This document shows, piece after piece, positions 40,931 through 49,978 of a stretch of DNA of 64,000 nt. Source of the stretch: Streptomyces sp. YS415 (GTDB lineage Bacteria > Actinomycetota > Actinomycetes > Streptomycetales > Streptomycetaceae); contig NZ_JAMJFL010000031.1 in the NCBI RefSeq assembly GCF_023544665.1, positions 28,072 through 92,071 of the forward strand, written 5' to 3'. The position numbers and the translations under genes are program-made. Under the pieces are notes generated by a model. It saw only the letters and a program-made list of their open reading frames with translations, was not told the DNA's origin and did not search any database. Numbering within the stretch: position 1 is the stretch's first letter; each line of letters opens with the position of its first letter.

Positions 40931-41977
40931 ATGACGGTGACCCTGGCGGACGTGGCGGCCCGCGCGCAGGTCTCCCCCGCGACGGTGTCGCGCGTGCTGA
41001 ACGGGAACTACCCGGTCGCCGCGTCCACCCGGGAGCGGGTGCTGCGCGCCGTGGACGAGCTGGACTACGTGCTGAACGGTCCGGCGAGCGCGCTGGCCGC
41101 CGCCACGTCCGACCTGGTCGGCATCCTCGTCAACGACATCGCCGACCCCTTCTTCGGGATCATGGCGAGTGCGATCCAGGCGGAGATCGGCGGCCCCGGC
41201 GGACGCGCCGGCGGCGAGCGGCTGGCCGTGGTCTGCAACACCGGGGGCTCCCCGGAGCGCGAACTGACCTATCTGACCCTGCTGCAGCGGCAGCGGGCGG
41301 CGGCCGTGGTGCTGACCGGCGGGGCCATGGAGAACGCGCCGCACGTGGCGGCGGTCTCGGCCAAGCTGCGCAAGCTGGCGGAGGCGGGCACCCGGGTGGT
41401 GCTGTGCGGGCGGCCGCCGGCGCCGGACACCGGGGCGATCGCGCTGACCTTCGAGAACCGCGGGGGCGGCCGGGAACTCACCGAGCACCTCATCGGCCTC
41501 GGCCACCGCCGCCTCGGCTACATCGCGGGCCCCGAGGAGCGCACCACCACCCGGCACCGCCTGGAGGGACACCGGGCCGCGCTGGAGGCGCACGGCATCG
41601 AGGACGACCCCCGCCGGACGGTCCACGGCCGCTACGACCGCCGTTCCGGTTACGAGGCCACGCTGGAACTCCTGCGCCGCGATCCGACCCTGACGGCGGT
41701 GGTCGCCGCGAACGACTCCGTCGCGCTCGGCGCCTGCGCGGCGCTGCGGGAGTCGGGGCTGCGGATCCCGCAGGACGTCTCGGTCGCCGGCTTCGACGAC
41801 CTGCCGTTCAGCATCGACGCGGTGCCTGCCCTGACCACGGTGCGGCTGCCGCTGTCGGAGGCAGGGGCGCGGGCCGGGCGGATCGCGATGGGCCGCGAGG
41901 AGGAGCCGCCCGGGGGCATCGCCACGATCCGGGGCGAGCTGATGGTGCGGGGATCGTCCGGGGTGCCGCGGAACTGA
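40931..41977 (+). CDS. LacI-family transcriptional regulator
   Basis: 348 residues from ATG at 40931, with GGAGG 8 bases upstream. N-terminal HTH: VTLADVAARAQVSPATVSRVLNGNYPVAASTRERVLRAVDEL, hinge, then a periplasmic-binding-protein-like sensor domain (LVGILVNDIADPFFGIMASAI, VVAANDSVALGACAALRESGLRIPQDVSVAGFDDLPFSIDAVPALTTVRLP). It is divergent from the sugar-oxidation operon with an AAGCGCTT site in between, so repression of that operon with sugar-triggered release is the natural reading. Confidence 0.93.
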   Translation: MTVTLADVAARAQVSPATVSRVLNGNYPVAASTRERVLRAVDELDYVLNGPASALAAATSDLVGILVNDIADPFFGIMASAIQAEIGGPGGRAGGERLAVVCNTGGSPERELTYLTLLQRQRAAAVVLTGGAMENAPHVAAVSAKLRKLAEAGTRVVLCGRPPAPDTGAIALTFENRGGGRELTEHLIGLGHRRLGYIAGPEERTTTRHRLEGHRAALEAHGIEDDPRRTVHGRYDRRSGYEATLELLRRDPTLTAVVAANDSVALGACAALRESGLRIPQDVSVAGFDDLPFSIDAVPALTTVRLPLSEAGARAGRIAMGREEEPPGGIATIRGELMVRGSSGVPRN

Positions 41978-41992
41978 ACCGGCGCGCCGCAG

Positions 41993-42304
41993 GTGGAGAC
42001 GGTGCTGGACCGGGAAACGGTCCGGCCCGGGGGCCCCGCGGACGGGGCGGTCGGCAGGATCCGTGAGCTGCGCGCGGCCGAGGGCGGCGACCTGGCGATG
42101 ATGGGCAGCCCCACCCTGGTGCACACCCTCATCCAGGAGGGCCTGGTCGACGAGCTCCAGCTCATCGTGATGCCGGTGCTGCTCGGCGGCGGCAAGTCGG
42201 TGTTCCCCCCGGACGGCGGGAAGCGGCCGATGGAGCTGGGCTCCACCACCACCGCCAGGACCGGCGCGCAGGTGTGCGTCTTCCGGCCGGCCGCCGAGGG
42301 GTAG
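41993..42304 (+). pseudogene. C-terminal remnant of a dihydrofolate reductase-family (RibD C-like) gene
   Basis: A 103-codon frame starting GTG at 41993, 15 bp after the lacI-type stop. The sequence from GGDLAMMGSPTLVHTLIQEGLVDELQLIVMPVLLGGGKSVFP to the stop is the C-terminal half of DHFR/RibD-like proteins (about 185 residues when whole). The first half, including the NADPH-binding N-terminus, is missing; upstream in all frames is lacI. No ribosome site stands out. Probably a decayed fragment left by a deletion that joined it to lacI. Confidence 0.72.
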
Positions 42305-42382
42305 CCGGGAGGGCGCGGGAGTTCTAGGCTCATCTCTGACTGAGTCAGACATCCGCGTCGCACATCGGAGAGCGGGCCGACC

Positions 42383-43315
42383 ATGACCGTCCAGGACATC
42401 CGCGCCTTCAACCGCTTCTACACGAACGTCATCGGCGCCCTCGACCACGGCCGCCATCTGCACGCCCCGTACACCCTCACCGAGGCCCGCGTGCTCTACG
42501 AGCTCGCGCACTCCCCGCGGACCGACGCCGCCGATCTGCGCGGCGAACTGTCCCTGGACTCCGGGTACTTGAGCCGGATCCTGGCCCGGTTCGAGCGGGA
42601 CGGGCTGGTCGAGCGGGCGCCCTCCGCGCAGGATCCCCGGCGCCGCCGGTTCACGCTCACCGCCCACGGGCGGGAGACCGCCGCCCTGCTGGCCGAGCGG
42701 TCGGACCAGGCCGTTGGCTCGCTGCTGTCGGCGGTGCCGGCCGCCGACCGGACCCGGCTCGCCGAGGCGATGCACACGATCCGCGAGATCCTCTCCGCCG
42801 GCCGCCCGCCGCGCCGCGAGGACGTCGTGCTGCGCGAACCGGTCGCGGGCGACCTCGGCTGGATCGTGCAGCGCAACGCCGCGCTGTACGCCGCGGAGTT
42901 CGGCTGGAACACCGACTACGAGGGGCTGGTCGCGCGGATCGTCGCGGACTTCGCCGAGGACCACGACCCGCACCTGGAGCGGGTGTGGATCGCCGAGCTG
43001 GACGGGCGTCCGGTCGGGTGCGTGATGTGCGTGCGCGACGAGGCGCCGGCCACCGCCCGGCTCCGCCTGCTCCTGGTCGAACCGGACGCCCGCGGCCTCG
43101 GGGCCGGCGACCGGCTGATCGGCGCGGTCGTCGACTTCGCGCGCGGGGTCGGCTACCGGGACCTGGTGCTGTGGACCAATGACGTCCTCGCCGCCGCCCG
43201 CCGCCTCTACCAGCGCCACGGCTTCGTCCTGACGGCGGAGAAACCGCACCGCTCCTTCGGCAAGGACCTGATCGGCCAGGACTGGCGCCTGTCCCTGACG
43301 GACACCGGGGAATGA
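42383..43315 (+). CDS. MarR-type HTH / GNAT acetyltransferase fusion
   Basis: 310 residues from ATG at 42383. Residues 1-145 are a winged-helix MarR domain: LTEARVLYELAHSPRTDAADLRGELSLDSGYLSRILARFERDGLVERAPSAQDPRRRRFTLT. Residues 150-310 are a GNAT N-acetyltransferase with the acetyl-CoA loop LLLVEPDARGLGAGDRLIGAVVDFARGVGYRDLVLWTNDVLAAARRLYQRHGF. This two-domain layout is a recognised family in actinomycetes; the acetyl-acceptor and DNA target are unknown. Single gene. Confidence 0.92.
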   Translation: MTVQDIRAFNRFYTNVIGALDHGRHLHAPYTLTEARVLYELAHSPRTDAADLRGELSLDSGYLSRILARFERDGLVERAPSAQDPRRRRFTLTAHGRETAALLAERSDQAVGSLLSAVPAADRTRLAEAMHTIREILSAGRPPRREDVVLREPVAGDLGWIVQRNAALYAAEFGWNTDYEGLVARIVADFAEDHDPHLERVWIAELDGRPVGCVMCVRDEAPATARLRLLLVEPDARGLGAGDRLIGAVVDFARGVGYRDLVLWTNDVLAAARRLYQRHGFVLTAEKPHRSFGKDLIGQDWRLSLTDTGE

Positions 43316-43409
43316 CGGCCCCACCAGCCGGCCGCACCGGGCGGGCGCCGCTCGGCACCGGCCGGGGCCCGCGCTGACCGGCGCCCGGGGGACGCGTAGA
43401 GTCGCGACC

Positions 43410-44210
43410 ATGAAGCTGGCGTTCTCCACTCTCGGTGTCCCCGGTCTTCCTCTCGCCGACGTGCTGCGGCTCGCGTCCGCGCACGGCTATCACGGCGTCG
43501 AGTTGCGCGCGCATCCCGAGGAACCGGTGCATCCCGGCCTCGGGCCCGAGGAGCGCGTCGCGGCGGCGGCCGCGTGCAAGGCGGCCGGCATCGAGGTCGT
43601 CGGCATCGCCGGGTACGTCCGGGTGGCCGCCCCCGGCCCCGACGAACCGGTGCTCCAGGAGCTGTACGGCCTGCTCGAGCTCGCCCGCGACCTCGGCTCC
43701 GGTTTCGTCCGCGTCTTCCCCGGCGCCGAGGACGCGCAGAGCGCCGAGGACGCCGACGCGACGGCCGCCCGCAGGCTCGGCACCGCCGCCGAGTACGCCG
43801 CCGACCTCGGCGTACGGATCCTGCTGGAGACGCACGACTCGCACCGCACCGGTGCCGCCGCGATCCGGGTGCTGGGTCTGGTCGGGCACCGGCACGTGGG
43901 GGCGCTGTGGGACGTGATGCACACCTGGCTGGGCGGCGAGCAGCCCGCGGAGTCGTACGCCGCGCTCGCCCCGTATCTCGGCTACGTCCAGGTCAAGGAC
44001 ATCTCCTCCGCCGCCGATCCCACCCCGCTGCCGCTGGGCGCCGGGGTACTGCCGCTCGCCGAGTACGTGGAGGTGCTCTCCCGGCACGGCTGGGACGGCT
44101 GGCTGTGCTGGGAGTACGAGAAGCGCTGGTACGAGCAGGCGGCACCGCTGGAGGACCTGCTCGGCGCCGGGCACGACCATCTGGCCCGGCTGCTCAACGA
44201 CTCCGCATAA
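43410..44210 (+). CDS. sugar phosphate isomerase/epimerase (TIM barrel)
   Basis: 266 residues from ATG at 43410. AP-endonuclease-2-like barrel: KLAFSTLGVPGLPLADVLRLASAHGYHGVELRAHPEEPVHPG, GSGFVRVFPGAED, VRILLETHDSHRTG, HVGALWDVMHTWLGGE and GYVQVKDISS give the Glu-Asp-His metal site, then GWDGWLCWEYEKRWYE with the last catalytic Glu. Substrate unknown. It is 81 bp upstream of the MFS gene on the same strand, so uptake or export of its product may be linked. Confidence 0.88.
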   Translation: MKLAFSTLGVPGLPLADVLRLASAHGYHGVELRAHPEEPVHPGLGPEERVAAAAACKAAGIEVVGIAGYVRVAAPGPDEPVLQELYGLLELARDLGSGFVRVFPGAEDAQSAEDADATAARRLGTAAEYAADLGVRILLETHDSHRTGAAAIRVLGLVGHRHVGALWDVMHTWLGGEQPAESYAALAPYLGYVQVKDISSAADPTPLPLGAGVLPLAEYVEVLSRHGWDGWLCWEYEKRWYEQAAPLEDLLGAGHDHLARLLNDSA

Positions 44211-44290
44211 TTCGTTGGCCGGGGGCGGGGGCCTCCGGTTAGCGTCCGGGGCATGCTCCCGCCCGCGCAGCCGCGCTCCGCCATGCCCTC

Positions 44291-45520
44291 ATGAGCCTCG
44301 CCCGTACCCTCCTCGACGTACGGCCGCTGCGCACCTCCCCCGTCTTCCGTCGGCTGCTGATCGGGCGCACGGCGTCCGTCCTGGGCAGCTTCATGACCGT
44401 GGTGACGGTCATGTTCCAGGTGTGGGACATGACGCACAGCGCGATGTGGAGCGGGGCGGTGGGGCTCGCGCAGGCGCTGCCGCTGGTGGTCGTCGGACTG
44501 TTCGCCGGGTCCTGGGCGGACCGCGGTGACCGGCGCCGGATCTTCCTGGTCGCGACGGTCGGGCAGGCGGTGTGCTCGCTGCTGCTGGCGGTGCAGGCCT
44601 TCACCGGGAACGTGCCGGTGGCGGGCATCCTGGTCCTGGTCGCGGCCGGTTCCTGCTTCGGCGCGGTCGGCGGACCGGCGGCGGGGGTGTTCGTGCCGCG
44701 GCTGCTGCCCAAGGACCAGGTGGCGGCCGGGCTCGCCCTCAACCAGGTGACCGCCCAGGCGATGATGCTGCTCGGCCCGGCGCTCGGCGGGCTGTTCCTG
44801 GGCTGGTTCGGCATCGGCGTCTGCTACCTGATCGACGCCCTCAGCTTCGGCCTGTCCTTCTACGGCGCCTTCGGCCTGCCCGAGCTGCCGCCCGAGGGCG
44901 AGCCGTCGCGGGCGGGACTGCACGGCGTGCTGGACGGACTGCGCTTCCTGGGCGGCCACCGGGTGGTGCGCGGGGCGCTGGTCACCGACCTCGCGGCGAC
45001 CGTGCTGGCGATGCCGATGAGCCTGTTCCCGCTCATCAACGAGGAGCGGTTCGGCGGCAGTCCGCGCACCCTGGGCCTGTTCCTGTCCGCCGTCGCCGTG
45101 GGCGGGGTGGCCGCCACCGCCCTGTCCGGCTGGGTGACACGGCGGGCCCGGCCCGGGGCGGTCATGCTCTGCGGGGCCGCGGTCTGGGGCGCGGCGCTCG
45201 CCGTGTTCGGGCTGACCAGCAGCGCCTGGGCAGGGCTGGGGCTGCTGGTGGTGGCGGGGGCGGCGGACTCCGTGTCGGTGCTGTCCCGGACGACGATCGT
45301 GCAGACCCGTACGCCGGACGCCCTGCTGGGCCGGGTGACGGCGGCCGAGCAGATAGTCGGCCAGGCGGGCCCGCACCTGGGCAACCTGCGCGGCGGCCTG
45401 GTCGCCGGCTGGTCCTCCGGAGCGACGGCCCTGATCACCGGCGGCATCCTCTGCGTCCTCGCGGTGGCCTACGTCGCCACGACCACACCGGAACTGCGGG
45501 CGGGCGGCGAGCGGGAGTGA
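44291..45520 (+). CDS. MFS transporter (EntS-like exporter)
   Basis: 409 residues from ATG at 44291. Twelve membrane segments; the loop 2-3 motif AGSWADRGDRRRIFL is typical of the DHA3/EntS subgroup, and GGPAAGVFVPRLLPKDQVAAGLALNQVTAQ is also characteristic. The second half has SGWVTRRARPGAVML. It is expected to export a small molecule with proton antiport. It follows the epimerase gene and faces the acetyltransferase convergently. Confidence 0.87.
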   Translation: MSLARTLLDVRPLRTSPVFRRLLIGRTASVLGSFMTVVTVMFQVWDMTHSAMWSGAVGLAQALPLVVVGLFAGSWADRGDRRRIFLVATVGQAVCSLLLAVQAFTGNVPVAGILVLVAAGSCFGAVGGPAAGVFVPRLLPKDQVAAGLALNQVTAQAMMLLGPALGGLFLGWFGIGVCYLIDALSFGLSFYGAFGLPELPPEGEPSRAGLHGVLDGLRFLGGHRVVRGALVTDLAATVLAMPMSLFPLINEERFGGSPRTLGLFLSAVAVGGVAATALSGWVTRRARPGAVMLCGAAVWGAALAVFGLTSSAWAGLGLLVVAGAADSVSVLSRTTIVQTRTPDALLGRVTAAEQIVGQAGPHLGNLRGGLVAGWSSGATALITGGILCVLAVAYVATTTPELRAGGERE

Positions 45521-45569
45521 GCGGGGCCGCGGTTCCGGGCGGGCCGGGCCCGAGGTCCGGAGGAACCGC

Positions 45570-46190
45570 TCAGCGCCGCTCGGTCAGGCGCTTCTCCAAG
45601 TGGGCTCGGCGCTCGGGCCATTCGTCGGCCGTGATCGAGTAGATGGCGGAGTCGCGCAGGCGGCCTTCCTCGCCCGGGGCCCAGGAGCGGGACCAGTTGC
45701 GCAGGATGCCCTCGAAGCGGGCGCCGGTGCGCTCGATCGCGGCGCGCGAACGGCTGTTGCGGGCGTCGGTCTTGAGGTCGACGCGGGAGACCTGCCACTC
45801 CTCGAAGGCGTGCCGGAACAGCAGGAGCTTGGCCTCGGTGTTCACGCCGGTGCCCTGCGCCGAGGCGGCGAGCCAGGTGAAGCCGACCTCGACGGCGTCC
45901 AGGTGGTCCGGGGAGCGCCAGGAGCGCGGTTCCCAGTAGGAGGTGGCGCCGACCACGCGTCCGGTCGCCCGGGAGATCTGGGCGTAGGGCGCGAGCATGC
46001 CGGTGGCGGCGCGGGCGAGTTGGGCGTCGATGTAGGCATGGGTCTCGGCGGCCGTGGGGACCCAGGTGAACGCGTACGAGTCGCGGTTCTCCTCGGCCGC
46101 CGCGGCCAGTCCGGGCGCATGCCGCCTCTCCAGCGGCTCCAGGCGCACCAACGCGCCCTCCAGCACCGGTCCTGCCAGCTTGAAGCTCAC
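45570..46190 (-). CDS. GNAT acetyltransferase (RimJ/RimL-like)
   Basis: 206 residues from GTG at 46190. RimJ/RimL/protein N-acetyltransferase type: LEGALVRLEPLERRHAPGLAAAAEENRDSYAFTWVPT, VVGATSYWEPRSW, VEVGFTWLAASAQGTGVNTEAKLLLFRHAFEEWQVSRVDLKTDARNSRSRAAIERTGARFEGILRN. The acetyl-CoA pocket is AQGTGVNTEAK and the second half is complete. Acceptor unknown. 10 bp downstream of the EPSP synthase gene on the same strand, so both may be one transcript. Confidence 0.9.
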   Translation of the reverse strand: MSFKLAGPVLEGALVRLEPLERRHAPGLAAAAEENRDSYAFTWVPTAAETHAYIDAQLARAATGMLAPYAQISRATGRVVGATSYWEPRSWRSPDHLDAVEVGFTWLAASAQGTGVNTEAKLLLFRHAFEEWQVSRVDLKTDARNSRSRAAIERTGARFEGILRNWSRSWAPGEEGRLRDSAIYSITADEWPERRAHLEKRLTERR

Positions 46191-46200
46191 CCGTCGCCCC

Positions 46201-47430
46201 TCACAGCCGCGCGCGCAGCGTCCCGAACTCCTCGTGGAAACCGGGGAAAGTCTTGCGTACGCACCCGGGGTCGTCGAACGAGATACCCGGCACGCGCAGA
46301 CCGGTGACCGCGAAGGACATGACGATGCGGTGGTCGCCGTAGGACGTGATCTCGGTGCCTTCCACGGGTCCCGGGTGGATCTCGATCCAGTCGGGTCCCG
46401 TCTCCACCCGCACGCCCGTCCGCCGGAGGTTCTCCGCGCAGGCGTCCAGCCGGTCGCACTCCTTCACCCGGGTGTTGGCGACGTCCTCGATGCGCACCGG
46501 GCCCGAGGCGAAGGGGGCGATGGCGGCGAGGGTGGGCATGGTGTCGGAGATGTCCCGCATGTTGACCGTGAGGCCGCGCAGTTCGCCGGTGCCGCGGACC
46601 GTCGTGCGGTCGGCGCCGATCTCCACGTCCGCGCCCATCCGGCGCAGCACCTCCACGAAGCCCAGGTCGCCCTGGAGCGCGCCCCGGCCCAGACCCGGCA
46701 CGGTCACCTCGCCGCCGGTGACGGCCGCGGCGGCGAAGAAGTAGCTGGCGGTCGAGGCGTCCGGTTCGATGGCGTAGGTGGTGGCCCGGTAGCCGCCCGG
46801 CGGGACCACGAAGTCGGAGCCCTCGCGGGTCACCTCCACCCCGAAGGCCCGCATCATCGCGAGGGTGATCTCGACGTACGGCACGGAGACCAGGTCGGTG
46901 ACGTGGATGCGCAGGCCCTGCTCGGTGAGCGGGCCGAGCAGCAGCAGGGCGGTCAGGTACTGGGAGGACTGGCCGGCGTCCAGCGTGACCTCGCCGCCGA
47001 CCACGCCCTTCGCCGCCACGGTCAGGGGGTGGTGGCCCTCGCGCCCCTCGTGGCGCAGGTCCACGCCCAGGTCGCGCAGGGCGCGGGTGAGCGGCAGCAG
47101 CGGACGGCGGCGCATCTGCTCGGAGGCGTCGAAGCGGTAGGTGCCGTGGCCGGCCGCGGCCAGCGTGGGCAGGAAGCGGGCGGTGGTCGCGCCGTCCCGG
47201 CAGTAGACGTCCGCCTCGGCGGCCGCGGGGCCCTGCGGGCGGCCGTCCACCTGCCAGCTGTCGGGGGTCCGCCCGACCCGGTAACCGAGGCTCACCAGAC
47301 CTTCGGCGAAGCCCTCGGTGTCGTCCGACCGCAGCGGCCGTACGAGGGTGGTGACTCCGTCGGCCGCCGCCGCCAGGAAGAGGGCGCGGGCGGTGATGGA
47401 CTTGGAACCGGGAATGTCGACAACTGGCAT
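46201..47430 (-). CDS. aroA: EPSP synthase paralogue with altered GNAGT motif
   Basis: 409 residues from ATG at 47430. 3-phosphoshikimate 1-carboxyvinyltransferase: GSKSITARAL (Lys10), DTMPTLAAIAPFA with the catalytic Asp, NTRVKECDRL with the conserved Lys-Glu, and DHRIVMSFAVTGL...CVRKTFPGF. It makes EPSP from shikimate-3-phosphate and PEP. The normally invariant GNAGTxxR strand reads RDGATTAR (residues 78-85). Ala81 takes the place of the Gly that contacts glyphosate in E. coli AroA (Gly96), as in class II enzymes. The N-terminus is also short. This looks like a second, divergent AroA rather than the housekeeping copy. Confidence 0.88.
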   Translation of the reverse strand: MPVVDIPGSKSITARALFLAAAADGVTTLVRPLRSDDTEGFAEGLVSLGYRVGRTPDSWQVDGRPQGPAAAEADVYCRDGATTARFLPTLAAAGHGTYRFDASEQMRRRPLLPLTRALRDLGVDLRHEGREGHHPLTVAAKGVVGGEVTLDAGQSSQYLTALLLLGPLTEQGLRIHVTDLVSVPYVEITLAMMRAFGVEVTREGSDFVVPPGGYRATTYAIEPDASTASYFFAAAAVTGGEVTVPGLGRGALQGDLGFVEVLRRMGADVEIGADRTTVRGTGELRGLTVNMRDISDTMPTLAAIAPFASGPVRIEDVANTRVKECDRLDACAENLRRTGVRVETGPDWIEIHPGPVEGTEITSYGDHRIVMSFAVTGLRVPGISFDDPGCVRKTFPGFHEEFGTLRARL

Positions 47431-47560
47431 GCCCCCATGATCGCCCGCCGCGCCGCCCCGCCGCCCGCAAGTCCACGAGATGGACCCCGACTCGTCAGTC
47501 CACGGCCATGTCCCCGGCAGCGGAACGAATGCCTCCGGCGGCGGACGAGGAGACGTGCGC

Positions 47561-48904
47561 TCAGTCCGTGGCCAGGTCCTCCGGGGAGGAGCGGGCCAGG
47601 GAGGCCAGGGTGGACAGGGCCGAGGTGAGGGTTTCGGTGTGCGGCGTGGCGAGGCCGAGGCGGATGGCGTTCGGGGCGTGGGCGTCGCCCACGGTGAAGG
47701 CGGCGGCGGGCGGGACGCCGATGCCGTAGCGCGCGGCCGCCGCCACGAAGGTGTCGGCGCGCCAGGGGCGGGGCAGCCGCCACCAGCAGTGGTAGGAGCG
47801 CGGGTCCGTGCGCAGGGAGAACCCGGACAGCTGCCGGGCCGCGAGCTCCTGGCGCGCCGCGGCGTCCTTCTGCTTGGCCCGCACCAGCCGTCGTACGACA
47901 CCCTCGCGCTGCCAGCGGGCGGCAGCCTCCAGGTGGAAGTGCTGGGCGGTCCAGCCGCCGGAGCGCAAGGCGGCGGCGAGGTCGCCGAGCAGGGGCGCGG
48001 GGGCCACCGCGAAGCCGAGCGAGAGGCCGGGGGCGATCCGTTTGGAGAGGCTGTCGACGAGGACCGTCCGCTCGGGCACCAGGGCGGCCAGCGGGGGCAG
48101 TTCGTCGCGCAGGAAGGCCCAGATGGTGTCCTCGATCAGCGGGAGGTCCAGCCGTCGGAGCACTTCGGCCAGCCGTTGCATGCGCGCCGGGGGCATGGAG
48201 AGGGACAGCGGGTTGTGAAGGACGGGCTGGGCGTACACGGCGTGCAGGGGGCCCGCCCGGTGGGCCTCCTGCACCGCCTCCGGGACCAGTCCGTCGTCGT
48301 CCATGGCGAGCGGGACGAGGGTGATGCCGAGCCGCCCCGCGATGGCCTTGACCACGGGGTAGGTCAGCTCCTCGACGCCGAGGCGGGCCCCGGGCGGGAC
48401 CAGGGCGGCGAAGACCGCGCACAGCGCCTGCCGGCCGTTCCCGGCGAACAGCACCCGCGCGGGGTCCGGGCGCCACCCACCCCGGGTGAGCAGATCGGCT
48501 GCCGCCTCGCGTACCGCGGGATCACCGGCCGGGCCCACCGGGCGCAGGGCGTCGTGGAAGGCGTCGGCGCGCAGCAGACCCTCCAGACCGGCCGCGAGGA
48601 GCGCGGACTGCTCGGGCACGACCGGGTAGGTGAACTCCAGGTCGATCCGGCTGCCGGCGGGTTCCCCGAGGGCGGGCGGGTCGGTGGGCGCGGCGGCGCG
48701 GACGAAGGTGCCGCGGCCGACCTCGCCGACGGTCAGTCCGCGGCGGCCGAGCTCCTGGTAGACGCGGGTGGCGGTGGAGTTGGCGATGCCGTACCGGCGG
48801 GCGAAGGCGCGCTGCGGGGGGAGCCGGTCGCCCGGCTTGAGGGCGCCGGACCTGATCTCGGCGGCCACGTGGTCGGCGACGCTGCGGTAGTCCCGCACGA
48901 TCAC
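47561..48904 (-). CDS. MocR-type regulator (GntR HTH plus aminotransferase-like domain)
   Basis: 447 residues from GTG at 48904, with GGAGGGAGA upstream. The frame is open further upstream, but this start fits the GntR domain. Residues 1-75: winged HTH (YRSVADHVAAEIRSGALKPGDRLPPQRAFARRYGIANSTATRVYQELGRRGL). The rest is a fold-type I aminotransferase with PLP Lys288 in VDSLSKRIAPGLSLGF and HNPLSLSMPPARM. MocR proteins sense PLP or an amino compound and control an adjacent gene. It is divergent from a LysE exporter, with a repeat-rich operator between them. Confidence 0.92.
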   Translation of the reverse strand: MIVRDYRSVADHVAAEIRSGALKPGDRLPPQRAFARRYGIANSTATRVYQELGRRGLTVGEVGRGTFVRAAAPTDPPALGEPAGSRIDLEFTYPVVPEQSALLAAGLEGLLRADAFHDALRPVGPAGDPAVREAAADLLTRGGWRPDPARVLFAGNGRQALCAVFAALVPPGARLGVEELTYPVVKAIAGRLGITLVPLAMDDDGLVPEAVQEAHRAGPLHAVYAQPVLHNPLSLSMPPARMQRLAEVLRRLDLPLIEDTIWAFLRDELPPLAALVPERTVLVDSLSKRIAPGLSLGFAVAPAPLLGDLAAALRSGGWTAQHFHLEAAARWQREGVVRRLVRAKQKDAAARQELAARQLSGFSLRTDPRSYHCWWRLPRPWRADTFVAAAARYGIGVPPAAAFTVGDAHAPNAIRLGLATPHTETLTSALSTLASLARSSPEDLATD

Positions 48905-48961
48905 TCTCCCTCCGGTGAGGCCCCGTCGGTCGGCCTCGGGGGCTCCCCACCCAACCACAGG

Positions 48962-49026
48962 ATTGCACCGAGTGCAATGCCATCATTGCGCCGAGGCAAT
49001 ACCCCTTCCTATGCTCGGTGCATTGC
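48962..49026. promoter_or_regulatory. MocR operator repeats between regulator and LysE gene
   Basis: Site 1: ATTGCAC-CGA-GTGCAAT, a perfect inverted repeat at 48962-48978. Site 2: ATTGCGCCGAGGCAAT at 48985-49000, imperfect. Site 3: GCTCGGTGCATTGC at 49013-49026, reading GCAATGCACCGAGC on the minus strand. The three share the ATTGC...CCGAG core at about 23-28 bp spacing. Their position between divergent starts (48904 and 49055) fits a MocR-type operator. Confidence 0.75.
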
Positions 49027-49054
49027 CTCAACGGCCGTGGAACGGGGAGCTGTC

Positions 49055-49702
49055 ATGATCGATGCGAGCGGAGTCCTCGGTGTGTTCGTCGTGGCCCTCG
49101 GCATGGTGCTCACGCCGGGGCCGAACATGCTCTACCTCGTCTCCCGCAGCATCACCCAGGGCAGACGCGCCGGAGTGATCTCGCTCGGCGGAGTCGCGGT
49201 CGGCTTCCTCGTCTATCTGACGGCGGCGAACCTCGGCCTGTCGGTGGTCTTCCTCGCGGTGCCCCAGCTGTACGTCGCCGTGAAGCTGGCCGGCGCCTGC
49301 TACCTCGGCTGGCTCGCCTGGAGCGCGCTGAAGCCGGGCGGGATCTCGGTGTTCGCGCCGAAGGACGTACCGCCGGACTCCCCACGCCGGCTGTTCACGA
49401 TGGGCCTGGTGACGAACCTGCTCAACCCGAAGATCGCCATCATGTACCTGTCCCTGATCCCCCAGTTCATCGATCTGGAGGCCGGCCATGTGCTGCTGCA
49501 GGGCCTGCTGCTGGGCTCGGTGCAGATCGTGGTCGCCGTGACGGTCAACCTCTCCATCGTGCTGGCGGCCGGAACCATCGCCGTGTTCCTGGCCCGGCGC
49601 CCCGGCTGGCTGAAGGCGCAGCGCTATGTGATGGGCACGGTGCTCGGCGGACTCGCGGTGTCCCTCGCCGTGGACACCTCCGGCCCGGCGAAGGCGAGCT
49701 GA
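49055..49702 (+). CDS. LysE/RhtB-family exporter
   Basis: 215 residues from ATG at 49055, with GGGGAGC upstream. Six membrane segments of the LysE/RhtB type: VFVVALGMVLTPGPNMLYLVSRSITQGRRAGVISLGGVAVGFLVYLTAANLGLS, AVKLAGACYLGWLAWSALK, MGLVTNLLNPKIAIMYLSLIPQF. It exports an amino acid or derivative by proton antiport. Regulation by the divergent MocR protein through the ATTGC repeats is the obvious model; the ligand may be an amino acid that condenses with PLP. Confidence 0.92.
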   Translation: MIDASGVLGVFVVALGMVLTPGPNMLYLVSRSITQGRRAGVISLGGVAVGFLVYLTAANLGLSVVFLAVPQLYVAVKLAGACYLGWLAWSALKPGGISVFAPKDVPPDSPRRLFTMGLVTNLLNPKIAIMYLSLIPQFIDLEAGHVLLQGLLLGSVQIVVAVTVNLSIVLAAGTIAVFLARRPGWLKAQRYVMGTVLGGLAVSLAVDTSGPAKAS

Positions 49703-49978
49703 CGGCGCCACAGCCGTACCCGGTCCGACCGCCCCAGCCGTCTGCCTCGGCCCCACAGCCGCCCCGCGATCCCCCCTGGCCACCCCGCGGTCCCCCCACC
49801 CGCCCCACCCGGCTCCCGCGCCCCGACTTCCGGCGATTCGCGCACAGCCGGGAACCCGCCCCCACCCCCGCTCGTCCAACACGCGAGCTGTCGGAGAGTC
49901 ACCACGGTGCGGTGTCGGCCTCGCTGCTGGCTGCGAACGCTGACCCACCCTCTCCGCCGCACCGCGGCCGGCAGCCTC

